A stretch of DNA of 10,876 nt from CAZYTO01 sp964650405 (lineage in GTDB: Bacteria > Acidobacteriota > Thermoanaerobaculia > Gp7-AA8), in the NCBI GenBank assembly GCA_964650405.1, contig CAZYTO010000194.1:1-10876 (forward strand), written 5' to 3'. Of this stretch, positions 1-6,745 are shown piece by piece. The notes under the pieces are model-generated. The model was not told the DNA's origin. It saw only the letters and a list, made by a program, of their open reading frames with translations, and searched no databases. The translations under genes and the position numbers were made by a program. Within the stretch, counting starts at the first letter, position 1; every line of letters begins with the position of its first letter.

Positions 1-1606
1 TCTCCGCAAGGAGCTGGACTCCAGCGAGAACATCATCATGACCCTGACCACGGCGCTGGAGAACAAGGACCCGCGCAGCGGCGGTCATGTCCACCGCGTG
101 GCTTCTTATGCGGCACGGCTGGCCGAAAAGCTCGGCCTCTCCTCCGAGGAGCGGGAGACGATCGTGAAGGGCGCCATGCTCCACGACCTCGGCATGATCG
201 GCATTCCCGACACGCTCCTGCTCAAGCAGGTCCTCACGGACGAGGACCGGGAACGCATCGCCGATCACACCCGCATGGGCGCCTCGATCCTCGACCCCAT
301 GCGCACCTTCCGCTCCTTCATCCCCATCGTCCGCTGGCATCACGAGCGCTTCGACGGGAAGGGCTACCCGGACGGCCTGAAAGGCGAGGCCATCCCCCTG
401 GAGGCCCAGGTAGTCGGCATCGCCAACCGCTTCGACGAGATCCATCACGAGGGACAGATCCCGGAGGAGGACGCCCTGGCCGTCCTCTCGAACGAGGCCG
501 AGCACGGGGCCTTCGACCGCGAGCTGGTGAAGCTCTTCGCCACGGCCCTGGAAGAGGAGGCACCGCAGGCCGTGGCCCACCTGCACCTCCGCCCCCGCTC
601 CGCCATCCCGGCCCGGGTGCTCTGCATCGACGACAACAAGCTCAATCGCGACCTGCTCACGGCCACGCTCACCGACGCCGGCTTCGAGGTCTTCGTGGCC
701 GACAACGGCTCCCTGGCCACGGAGATCATCGAGCAGGAGCGCATCGACGTGGTCCTGCTGGACCTGATCATGCCCGTGCAGGACGGCGCCGAGACGCTGA
801 ACCAGTTGCGGGCCGACGCGCGCTTCGAGTTCCTCCCGGTCATCATCCTCACCTCGCACCGGAGCGCGCAGTTGCGGCAGGACGCCATCGTGGCCGGCGC
901 GGACGACTTTATCAACTATCCGCTCAACCGCCTGGAGCTCGTCACCCGCATCCGCTCGCTGCTGCGGATGAAGGAGTACCACGCCGACCTCGAACAGACC
1001 CAGAACGTGATCTGCGCCCTGGCCCTGGCCCTGGAAGCGAAGGACCGCTACACCCGCGGCCACTCCCAGCGCGTGGGCGACCTGGCCCGGGCCTTCGCCC
1101 TCTTCCTCGGTCTCGGCAACGAGGCCGCGGACCGCATCCGCGTGGCCGGGCTCCTGCACGACATCGGCAAGATCGCCGTCCCCGAGTCCCTGCTCAACAA
1201 GCAGGGACCGCTGACCCGCGACGAGTTCCTCCGCGTCATCGACCACCCCGCCATCGGCGAGGAGATGGTCCGGCCGCTCATGACCCTCAGCTCCGTGCTG
1301 CGCATGATCCGCCACCACCACGAGCGCTACGACGGCCGCGGCTATCCCGACGGACTGCGCGGCGATGACATCCCGTACGAAGTGCGCCTCATGTCCATCG
1401 TCGACGCCTACGACGCCCTGACCTCGCACCGCGCCTACCGCCCCTCCCCGCTCACCCACGACGCCGCGCTCGAAACGCTCACCCGCGAAGCCGCCGGCGG
1501 CAAGTGGGACCCCGAAATGGTCGAGAAGTTCATGGCCATGCTCGGCGGCCAGGGCCCCGACTGGGACGCCATCTCGCAACCGGTACCGGTCCTGAAGCTG
1601 GAATAG
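1..1606 (+). CDS. Tandem HD-GYP / receiver / HD-GYP signalling protein (5' partial)
   Basis: Probably a cyclic-dinucleotide (c-di-GMP type) phosphodiesterase-family regulator in the cytoplasm. The reading frame is open from base 2, so the N-terminus lies off the window; the ATG at 38 falls inside the helix leading into the first HD domain and is unlikely to be the start. Counting from that ATG: HD-GYP copy 1 (about 1-175) has HD at 49-50, HH at 101-102 and GYP at 109-111. A receiver domain (about 192-312) has acidic D198/D199, phospho-acceptor D242 and T272. HD-GYP copy 2 (about 320-500) has HDIGK at 374-378, HHHE at 426-429, GYP at 435-437 and D456. Copy 2 keeps the expected metal ligands. 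Copy 1 has HDLGM instead of HDxGK and N130 where the last metal-binding Asp is expected, and it lacks the usual RxYR stretch, so it is probably impaired. In the receiver the conserved Lys is Tyr294. An upstream receiver domain is likely but not visible. Family assignment is firm; activity and substrate are inferred. Confidence 0.93.
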   Translation, partial: LRKELDSSENIIMTLTTALENKDPRSGGHVHRVASYAARLAEKLGLSSEERETIVKGAMLHDLGMIGIPDTLLLKQVLTDEDRERIADHTRMGASILDPMRTFRSFIPIVRWHHERFDGKGYPDGLKGEAIPLEAQVVGIANRFDEIHHEGQIPEEDALAVLSNEAEHGAFDRELVKLFATALEEEAPQAVAHLHLRPRSAIPARVLCIDDNKLNRDLLTATLTDAGFEVFVADNGSLATEIIEQERIDVVLLDLIMPVQDGAETLNQLRADARFEFLPVIILTSHRSAQLRQDAIVAGADDFINYPLNRLELVTRIRSLLRMKEYHADLEQTQNVICALALALEAKDRYTRGHSQRVGDLARAFALFLGLGNEAADRIRVAGLLHDIGKIAVPESLLNKQGPLTRDEFLRVIDHPAIGEEMVRPLMTLSSVLRMIRHHHERYDGRGYPDGLRGDDIPYEVRLMSIVDAYDALTSHRAYRPSPLTHDAALETLTREAAGGKWDPEMVEKFMAMLGGQGPDWDAISQPVPVLKLE

Positions 1607-1641
1607 AAGGGACTACCTCGTTCCGGCTGGAGCTCACGTCA

Positions 1642-1682
1642 GAAAGGCTGAAAGGCTGATAAGGCTGGAAGGCTGAAAGGAA
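1642..1682. repeat. Tandem octamer array, GAAAGGCT type
   Basis: Units start at 1642, 1650, 1658, 1667 and 1675. The first two are exact GAAAGGCT; the others are a 9-nt variant (GATAAGGCT), GGAAGGCT and a partial GAAAGGAA. The array lies in the spacer between the HD-GYP gene and ribF. A similar array lies at 3733-3764 in front of lptD. The periodicity is read directly; function is unknown. Confidence 0.8.
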
Positions 1683-1734
1683 AAACAAGGCTGCCATTGC
1701 CTTTGGCCCTTCCATCCTTCGAGCCTTTCGGCCT
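1645..1734. repeat. Imperfect inverted repeat built on the octamer array
   Basis: The arm 1650-1672 pairs with 1708-1729 at about 19 of 22 positions, including eight consecutive pairs (GAAAGGCT with AGCCTTTC at 1722-1729). Pairing may extend outwards (1645-1649 with 1730-1734) and inwards (AAAGG at 1676-1680 with CCTTT at 1700-1704). This could form a ~90-nt hairpin downstream of the HD-GYP gene. There is no clear T-run after it, so a standard intrinsic terminator is not well supported; a terminator-like role or a mobile palindromic repeat are both possible. Confidence 0.6.
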
Positions 1735-1776
1735 ACCACCCCCAAGCGGCGAGCGCAAGCTGTCCGATGCTTTCGT

Positions 1777-1782
1777 TATACT
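1777..1782 (+). promoter_or_regulatory. Probable -10 element of ribF (TATACT)
   Basis: TATACT matches TATAAT in five of six positions and ends 14 nt before the ATG at 1797. No convincing -35 is seen at 16-18 nt spacing. A transcript starting about 7 nt downstream would have a leader of only about 8 nt, which supports the ATG at 1797 over the in-frame ATG at 1767 upstream of this element. The spacer from here to the start contains CCGCCCCT, which recurs in front of the methyltransferase gene at 6844. Confidence 0.5.
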
Positions 1783-1796
1783 CCCGCCCCTCAGCA

Positions 1797-2783
1797 ATGA
1801 TCGTCCTGCACGACCCATTGAGGCAGACCGACCTACCTCGCGGCTGTGTCGCGACGATCGGCAATTTCGACGGGATGCACGTCGGGCATCAGGCCATCGT
1901 CCAGGGTGTCGTGGAGCAGGCCCGCGCGCTGGGACGGCCGTCCGCAGTCATCACCTTTCACCCCCATCCCCTCTCCATCGTCGCCCCCGACCGCGTGCCG
2001 AAGCAGATCCTCACCCTCGGGCAAAAGGAAGAGATCCTGCGGGCCATGGGCGTCGATGCCCTGCTCATCGTGCCCTTCACCCACGAGTTCTCCCGCTGGA
2101 CCGGTGAGCGGTTCATCCAGGAGTTCCTCATCAACGCCCTGCAGGTGTGCGAAGTCCGGATCGGCCGCGACTTCTGCTTCGGCGCAGGCCGCGAAGGCAA
2201 CCTGACCATGCTCCAGGCGGCGGGGACCCGTGCCGGCTTCGCCGTCCGCGGCAGCGAGGACGTGAAGATCCGCGGCATCCGCGTCTCCAGCTCCATCGTG
2301 CGCAACGCCATCCTCCACGGCGCCATGCGCTCCGTGAACGCGGCCCTCGGCCGCACCTACTACATCGAAGGCCGCGTGGCTACCGGACGCCGGCTGGGCC
2401 GCAAGATCGGCTTCCCCACCGTCAACATGGACCCCACCAACGAGCTCTTTCCGGGCAACGGCGTCTACATCACTACTTCGCGCTTCGAGAGCTTCAGCCG
2501 CTCGTTCGAGAGCGTCACCAACATCGGCGTCCGCCCGACGCTCTACGAGAACTACGCCACCACCATCGAAAGCCACATCCTCGACTTCGATTCCAACGTC
2601 TACGGGGACACGGTGCGGCTCTACTTCCACGAGCTGCTGCGCCGGGAGCAGCAGTTCCGTTCCGCCCTGGAGCTCACCAACCAGATCCGCATGGACATCG
2701 AGCGCGCCCGGCGCTACTTCCTTCGCCACCCGGTCGACCGGCTCAACGACCAGGTCTTCGGCGGCGACAACGATACCGAATGA
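1797..2783 (+). CDS. ribF: Bifunctional riboflavin kinase / FAD synthetase
   Basis: Phosphorylates riboflavin to FMN and adenylylates FMN to FAD in the cytoplasm. The 328-residue product is of usual RibF length. The N-terminal nucleotidyltransferase domain carries IGNFDGMHVGH at 21-31 (the GxFDGxHxGH signature), THPHP-like TFHPHP at 53-58, GRDFCFG at 123-129 and RVSSSIVR at 162-169. The C-terminal flavokinase domain carries GRKIGFPTVN at 201-210 (family motif GxPTAN, here PTVN), GVYITT at 222-227, NIGVRPT at 242-248 and the probable catalytic Glu at 258 in the TTIESHILDFD stretch. I chose the ATG at 1797: the protein then begins as RibF proteins normally do, and the ATG 30 nt upstream would lie before the likely -10. 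No Shine-Dalgarno is visible. The stop overlaps the next start as ATGA, so the two genes are probably translationally coupled. Confidence 0.96.
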   Translation: MIVLHDPLRQTDLPRGCVATIGNFDGMHVGHQAIVQGVVEQARALGRPSAVITFHPHPLSIVAPDRVPKQILTLGQKEEILRAMGVDALLIVPFTHEFSRWTGERFIQEFLINALQVCEVRIGRDFCFGAGREGNLTMLQAAGTRAGFAVRGSEDVKIRGIRVSSSIVRNAILHGAMRSVNAALGRTYYIEGRVATGRRLGRKIGFPTVNMDPTNELFPGNGVYITTSRFESFSRSFESVTNIGVRPTLYENYATTIESHILDFDSNVYGDTVRLYFHELLRREQQFRSALELTNQIRMDIERARRYFLRHPVDRLNDQVFGGDNDTE

Positions 2784-3688
2784 CCGAAACTGCCTTTGCG
2801 CTGATCGTGGCCCTCTCCTTCCTCATCGTCCTGGCGGGCGCCCGATGGTTCAAGACCCTCGACACGGACATCTGGCGCGCCTGGCGGACGGCGCTGCCGG
2901 CGGGAATCGCGGCCGGGGTGATCCTCCGGCTCATCGGCGCCAACGCCGTGGCCGCCGGGATCGTGCTCACCCTCACCGCGCTCTACGTTCGTCTCATGGG
3001 CGACGAGAGCGAGCCCTCGGACGGCATGATCTTCGGCGCGGCGGCCGGCGCCACGGCCGCCCTGACGCTCATCGCCCTCGGCCGCGGCAGCGGCTTCGAG
3101 CTCGCGGAGTGTCTACTGGCCGGTGCCGTGGCCGGTTTCGGCGCGACCCTGGCCGCCATCCACGTCGGCCAGAAACTGCAGCAGGCCGTCATCGACGTCG
3201 TCACCGCCGTCGGGGCCATCACCGTTGCGGCCGTGCCGCTCGTCGTGCGCGATCAGCTCCCGGCCGTCGATCCGCGCGCGGCCGGGATCGCCGCCGCGGC
3301 GCTCCTTCCGCTGATCGTCGTCGTCACCGTCTTCCAGCAATGGTCCGACGTCAAGGCGGAGCTGAGCCACGAAGCCTCCCTCGGCTTCATCGCCGATGCC
3401 GACGTGCGCCCTACGGCCCACCCCCTGGCCCGTCTCGGCCGCGCCGGCTGGAGCGACCCGCGCGCTCACCGGGCCTTCGTCCGGCTGGCTACGCTGCTGG
3501 CCCTGCGCAAGCGGCAGCAGCGCAACCGCAGCGGCGACGTGGCCCGCCTCTACCAGCTCGAGATCATCAAGCTGCGCATGCAGGTCCAGCAGATGACCCG
3601 CATCGATCAGGACGTGGCCAATGCGCCGCGGAGCGAGGACGACGCGGTCCCCGCCCCCGGCCAGGCGGACGGCGACTCCTACCTCTGA
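2780..3688 (+). CDS. Unrecognised polytopic membrane protein with soluble C-terminal domain
   Basis: I do not recognise the family. The 302-residue product starts in an ATGA overlap with the ribF stop, so it is probably co-translated with ribF. Hydrophobic segments are visible at about 4-22, 38-53, 55-73, 82-100, 108-130, 135-156 and 167-187, rich in Ala and Gly, which suggests six or seven membrane helices. From about 188 on the protein is hydrophilic: 188-275 is a charged, probably helical tail with a GRAGW motif at 220-224, a basic RKRQQRNR stretch at 243-250 and a heptad-like LYQLEIIKLRMQVQQM segment at 257-272. The last 25 residues are acidic and Pro/Gly rich, probably disordered. No catalytic motif stands out; in particular I see none of the paired Glu motifs of PrsW-type proteases. 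The gene lies between ribF and lptD, but nothing in the protein links it to either pathway. The longer upstream frame is a shadow of ribF. Confidence 0.85.
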   Translation: MTETAFALIVALSFLIVLAGARWFKTLDTDIWRAWRTALPAGIAAGVILRLIGANAVAAGIVLTLTALYVRLMGDESEPSDGMIFGAAAGATAALTLIALGRGSGFELAECLLAGAVAGFGATLAAIHVGQKLQQAVIDVVTAVGAITVAAVPLVVRDQLPAVDPRAAGIAAAALLPLIVVVTVFQQWSDVKAELSHEASLGFIADADVRPTAHPLARLGRAGWSDPRAHRAFVRLATLLALRKRQQRNRSGDVARLYQLEIIKLRMQVQQMTRIDQDVANAPRSEDDAVPAPGQADGDSYL

Positions 3689-3732
3689 GGACGGCGCTGC
3701 TGGAAACCTGAAGTCCGCCGGAGCCTGAATGT

Positions 3733-3764
3733 GAAGGGCTGGAAGGCGGAAAGGCTGAAAGGGA
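3733..3764. repeat. Second GAAAGGCT-type octamer array
   Basis: Four units in strict 8-nt phase: GAAGGGCT, GGAAGGCG, GAAAGGCT, GAAAGGGA. Its last 20 nt match the end of the 1642-1682 array at 18 of 20 positions, and similarity continues after the array (TTGCCTGCGGCC here, TTGCCTTTGGCC at 1698-1709). The two spacers therefore seem to carry degenerate copies of one intergenic element. A short stem follows here (CCTGC 3776-3780 with GCAGG 3795-3799). Confidence 0.75.
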
Positions 3765-3835
3765 AACCCGTGTTGCCTGCGGCCGACTCCAGGTGCAGGG
3801 CCGAACAGCCTACTTCGGGCCACGGTCCTCTCGTC

Positions 3836-3841
3836 TACAAT
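3836..3841 (+). promoter_or_regulatory. Probable -10 element of lptD (TACAAT)
   Basis: TACAAT matches TATAAT in five of six positions and ends 11 nt before the ATG at 3853. The -35 region is weak (a TTC-containing stretch near 3814). A transcript from this site would have a leader of about 5 nt. The position argues against the in-frame GTG at 3793. Confidence 0.45.
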
Positions 3842-3852
3842 GCGAGACCGAG

Positions 3853-6126
3853 ATGACGATCCGACTTCTCCGCCTCGCCGCCTCGATCCTCCTCCTCGCC
3901 ACGACGCCTTCCCTCTTCGCCCAGAAGAACATGGGCCAGGCCACGCAGTACTACAAGCAGACCCCTCCCAAGAAGTTCAAGGTCATCGGCCCGAAGAAGG
4001 GCGCCTCGAGCGAGATCACCTGGTCGATCCCCAAGGACGCGCACCCGCAATTCGTCAAGGACGAGTACGCCATCCTCGAGCCCGACGTCACGGTCAACTA
4101 CCAGGACATCAAGATCCACGCCGACAAGATCACCCTGAACTTCAAGACCAAGGACGTCGTGGCCCAGGGTCACGTCGTCATCGACCAGGGTCCGAACCGC
4201 ATCGTGGCCGATCAGACCTACTACAACCTCGACACGAAGCTCGGCACGTTCTTCCACGCCACGGCCATGATGGATCCGTCGCTCAACTTCACCGGCGACA
4301 AGATCGAGAAGACGGGAGACGACAAGTACCACCTCGAGAACGGCGTCTTCACCTCCTGCGACCTCGACAAGCCGTCATGGTCCTTCCACGTGAAGACAGC
4401 CGACATCACCCTCGACGACTACGCGCACCTGAAGGACTTCTCCTTCCGCGCGCACGACATCCCCATCTTCTGGTCGCCGCGCCTGGTCTGGCCGACCAAG
4501 CCCGACCGCTCGCGCGGGTTCCTCATCCCGCGGCTGCTGCTGTCCAACCGCTACGGCCAGCGCGTCGAGCTCGGGTACTTCGTGCCCATCGGCGACTCGG
4601 CCGACACGACGTTCTACGCCGACCTGAACACGAAGGGCTACAACGGCGCGGGCGTCGAAATCCGCTACCTGCCGTCGCAGAACGTCAAGATCGGCGACCT
4701 CAGCGCCTACGGCGTCCACGACCCGGTGAGCGGGAACGAACAGTGGAAGTATCACTACCGGCACTCCCAGGACAACCTGCCGGGCGGCTTCCGCGGCGTC
4801 GTGGACGTGGAAGACTTCTCCGACCTGGAGTTCTTCCGCGACTTCGACCGCGACCCGCGCATCCACACCCTGTCGCAGATCTATTCGTCCGCCTACCTGA
4901 CCAAGAACCGGCCGGCCTACTCCCTCAACATCCTCACCGACCGCCGGGACATCGACCTCGGCGTGGGCAACGCCCGCCAGCAGTTCGAACAGCTCCCGTC
5001 GGTGCAGTTCCGCGTCTACCCGCAGCGCATCGCCGGCTTGCCGTTCTATTTTTCGCTCGAGTCCTCCGCCTCGCACCTGGCCATGAACAACCTTACGAAC
5101 GTCGCCGACGCCGACTACGGGCGGGCCGACTTCTTCCCCACGTTCTCCCTGCAGATCCGCACGCCCCCATGGCTCTCCATCCGTCCCCAGGTGTCGTTCC
5201 GCGAGACCTACTACACGAACTCGCTCGACTCGAACCTCACCCGCAACTCCGCCGGCCAGGAGATCGTGACCGGCGACTCGCTGACGCGCTCCTACGGCCA
5301 GGGGCAGGTGGAGGTGGTCGGCCCCTCGTTCTCCCGAGTCTTCAACACCGCCATCGGCGGCTTCTCGAAGTTCAAGCACGTCATCGAGCCGCGCTTCACG
5401 TACGTCTACACCACGGACGTCCTCGACAAGGAGAAGCGCGTCATCCCCTTCGACCTCGTCGACACGCCCAGCCTGCCCATCGTGCAGGACTCCGTGCAGT
5501 ATTCGTTCACGAACCGCCTCATCGGCAAGGAGGCGGGACCGAACGGCAACTCGCGCGAAGTGCTCTCCCTCGCCTTCAGCCAGAGCGTGTCCCTCTCCAA
5601 GCCGTTCACCAACGCCACCGGCGGTAGCCTCGGCGGGACGTCCGTTCCCCCGGGCAACAACAAGTTCACGCCATTGGTCTCCAGCCTGCACTTCAACCCC
5701 TACCAGTCGATCACGCTCGACGCCAGCGCCACCATCGGCAGCTCCTCGCGCCGGCTCCAGCAGACCAGCCTCTCCGCAAACCTGGTCGGCTCGGGCACAC
5801 GCGCCGACAAGTACCTGAGCTTCACCTACTTCGCCACGTACACCGACCCCACCGTCAGCACGTTCAACACGAGCTCGAGCCAGTTCCACCTCAATACCGG
5901 CTCGTCCATCCTCCACGACCGCCTGCGCGCCGACCTCCAGCTCGCCTTCGACGCCAAGACCGGCCAGTTCCTCGAGCAGCGCTACCTCGTCGGCGGCAAC
6001 GGCTCCTGCTACGGCGTGGCCCTCGAGTACCGCCGCTACACCGTGTACTTCCCGTTCATCCGCCCGGCCACGAGCTACGGCATCTCCGTGACCCTGAAAA
6101 ATGTGGGCACGATCGGGACGCACTGA
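3853..6126 (+). CDS. lptD: LPS-assembly protein LptD (OstA/Imp)
   Basis: Outer-membrane beta-barrel that, with the lipoprotein LptE, inserts lipopolysaccharide into the outer leaflet; 757 residues, close to usual LptD length. Residues 1-23 are a Sec signal peptide (Arg-Leu start, hydrophobic ILLLATTPS core, probable cleavage after LFA). Residues about 73-150 form the OstA/LptA-like jellyroll (VNYQDIKIHADKITLNF, then DVVAQGHVVI and NRIVADQTYYNL). The LptD hallmark DKPSW follows at 172-176, then FWSPRLVWPTKPDRSRGFLIP at about 197-217 at the entry to the barrel. The rest alternates polar and hydrophobic residues as barrel strands do. The precursor has only two cysteines, C169 (near DKPSW) and C719 near the C-terminus, so one inter-domain disulfide is possible. 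I chose the ATG at 3853 because it starts the signal peptide and follows the -10. No clear Shine-Dalgarno is seen. The final residue is His rather than aromatic. Confidence 0.95.
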   Translation: MTIRLLRLAASILLLATTPSLFAQKNMGQATQYYKQTPPKKFKVIGPKKGASSEITWSIPKDAHPQFVKDEYAILEPDVTVNYQDIKIHADKITLNFKTKDVVAQGHVVIDQGPNRIVADQTYYNLDTKLGTFFHATAMMDPSLNFTGDKIEKTGDDKYHLENGVFTSCDLDKPSWSFHVKTADITLDDYAHLKDFSFRAHDIPIFWSPRLVWPTKPDRSRGFLIPRLLLSNRYGQRVELGYFVPIGDSADTTFYADLNTKGYNGAGVEIRYLPSQNVKIGDLSAYGVHDPVSGNEQWKYHYRHSQDNLPGGFRGVVDVEDFSDLEFFRDFDRDPRIHTLSQIYSSAYLTKNRPAYSLNILTDRRDIDLGVGNARQQFEQLPSVQFRVYPQRIAGLPFYFSLESSASHLAMNNLTNVADADYGRADFFPTFSLQIRTPPWLSIRPQVSFRETYYTNSLDSNLTRNSAGQEIVTGDSLTRSYGQGQVEVVGPSFSRVFNTAIGGFSKFKHVIEPRFTYVYTTDVLDKEKRVIPFDLVDTPSLPIVQDSVQYSFTNRLIGKEAGPNGNSREVLSLAFSQSVSLSKPFTNATGGSLGGTSVPPGNNKFTPLVSSLHFNPYQSITLDASATIGSSSRRLQQTSLSANLVGSGTRADKYLSFTYFATYTDPTVSTFNTSSSQFHLNTGSSILHDRLRADLQLAFDAKTGQFLEQRYLVGGNGSCYGVALEYRRYTVYFPFIRPATSYGISVTLKNVGTIGTH

Positions 6127-6160
6127 CGTACGGCTCCCGGGAGAGGCGTGTTACTTGGAG

Positions 6161-6267
6161 GGTTCTGTGTGGTGGCCGGAGCCCTCGCCCGGCCTGCGCT
6201 GCTTCAGGCTGAATCCGAAAGCCTCCGTGGTCCAGGGCCGGCGAGGGCGCCGACCACCACACGAACC
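6161..6267. repeat. Large imperfect palindrome between lptD and the next gene
   Basis: The arm 6161-6194 is complementary to 6236-6267. Pairing blocks include GTGTGGTGG with CCACCACAC and CCCTCG with CGAGGG, with about five mismatches or bulges over some 33 pairs. The 41-nt loop holds a smaller stem, AGGCT (6206-6210) with AGCCT (6220-6224). It begins about 35 nt after the lptD stop. It could end lptD transcription, though I see no T-run, or be a MITE/REP-like repeat. No target-site duplication is evident. Confidence 0.7.
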
Positions 6268-6335
6268 ACCTGAACTCTTCGACTGTCCGTACCCGAACTT
6301 CGATTCGCTCAATACCTCGAGCGCTGGCGAACCGT

Positions 6336-6743
6336 ATGATCGTTGTGAACCACGAAAAGGGACGGAAATACCCGCGGAGAGTGCTTCGGATCGCTCTCAT
6401 TCTCCTGCTGCCGCTCTCGTGTCATGACACACACGACCGCTATGCCGCTCCGGCACTTCAGGACGACCTTCGCGAGATGCGCGCGGCAATCGATAACTTC
6501 CATGATGACCAGCATCGCTACCCCGCCTCCCTCTCCGAGCTCAAAGCGATGCACTACCTGCGCGACATCCCCATCGACCCGATCACTCGCTCCCGCAACT
6601 GGCGGCTGACCACGGAAGAGACCGTGAGCAACGACGACTTCTCGGGAAAGAAGACCACGGCCGGCAATACCACCGTCGTCATCGACGTCCACAGCAGCGC
6701 GCCCGGGAAGGACGCCGCCGGCAAACCGTACTCCGAGTACTGA
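6336..6743 (+). CDS. Exported GspG-like (type II secretion pseudopilin C-domain) small protein
   Basis: 135 residues from the ATG. After a basic start, residues 16-28 form a hydrophobic export segment (VLRIALILLLPLS) followed by C29. This resembles a lipoprotein signal, but Pro at -3 does not fit a normal lipobox, so lipid attachment is uncertain. Residues 41-135 match the C-terminal domain of GspG-type major pseudopilins: LREMRAAIDNF helix at 45-55, RYPASLSELKAM at 61-72, IPIDPITRS at 78-86 and DVHSSAPGKDAAGKPYSEY at 117-135. The conserved prepilin N-terminus (Gly/Phe-Thr-Leu-Ile-Glu) is missing, so it should not be a pilus subunit in the ordinary way. No other secretion genes are nearby. 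The start is unsure: GTG at 6345 and GTG at 6381 (giving MLRIALILLLPLSC) are alternatives, and a TATGAT at 6335-6340 overlapping the ATG could be a -10 for the latter. Function unknown. Confidence 0.82.
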   Translation: MIVVNHEKGRKYPRRVLRIALILLLPLSCHDTHDRYAAPALQDDLREMRAAIDNFHDDQHRYPASLSELKAMHYLRDIPIDPITRSRNWRLTTEETVSNDDFSGKKTTAGNTTVVIDVHSSAPGKDAAGKPYSEY

Positions 6744-6745
6744 CC

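Noticed and set aside
1767..1796. Upstream ATG of ribF
   Set aside because: It lies before the likely -10 (1777-1782), and the ten added residues do not belong to the RibF N-terminus.
1833..2729. 298-residue open frame on the minus strand
   Set aside because: Antisense shadow of ribF; compositionally biased and without recognisable motifs.
2780..3688. PrsW-type intramembrane protease
   Set aside because: The multi-helix plus charged-tail plan recalls it, but the conserved paired-Glu and His motifs are not present.
3793..3852. Upstream GTG start of lptD
   Set aside because: It would place 20 polar residues before a good signal peptide and lies upstream of the probable -10.
3840..5627. 595-residue Arg/Pro-rich frame overlapping lptD on the same strand
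   Set aside because: An out-of-frame shadow of lptD, which has clear family motifs and a signal peptide.
4375..6123. 582-residue open frame on the minus strand
   Set aside because: It lies wholly antisense to lptD, is packed with Val, Gly, Glu and Ala as expected from reverse-reading GC-rich code, and shows no domain motif.
6101..6427. 108-residue frame spanning the palindrome
   Set aside because: It reads through the inverted repeat and into the GspG-like gene out of frame, with no family signal or start context.
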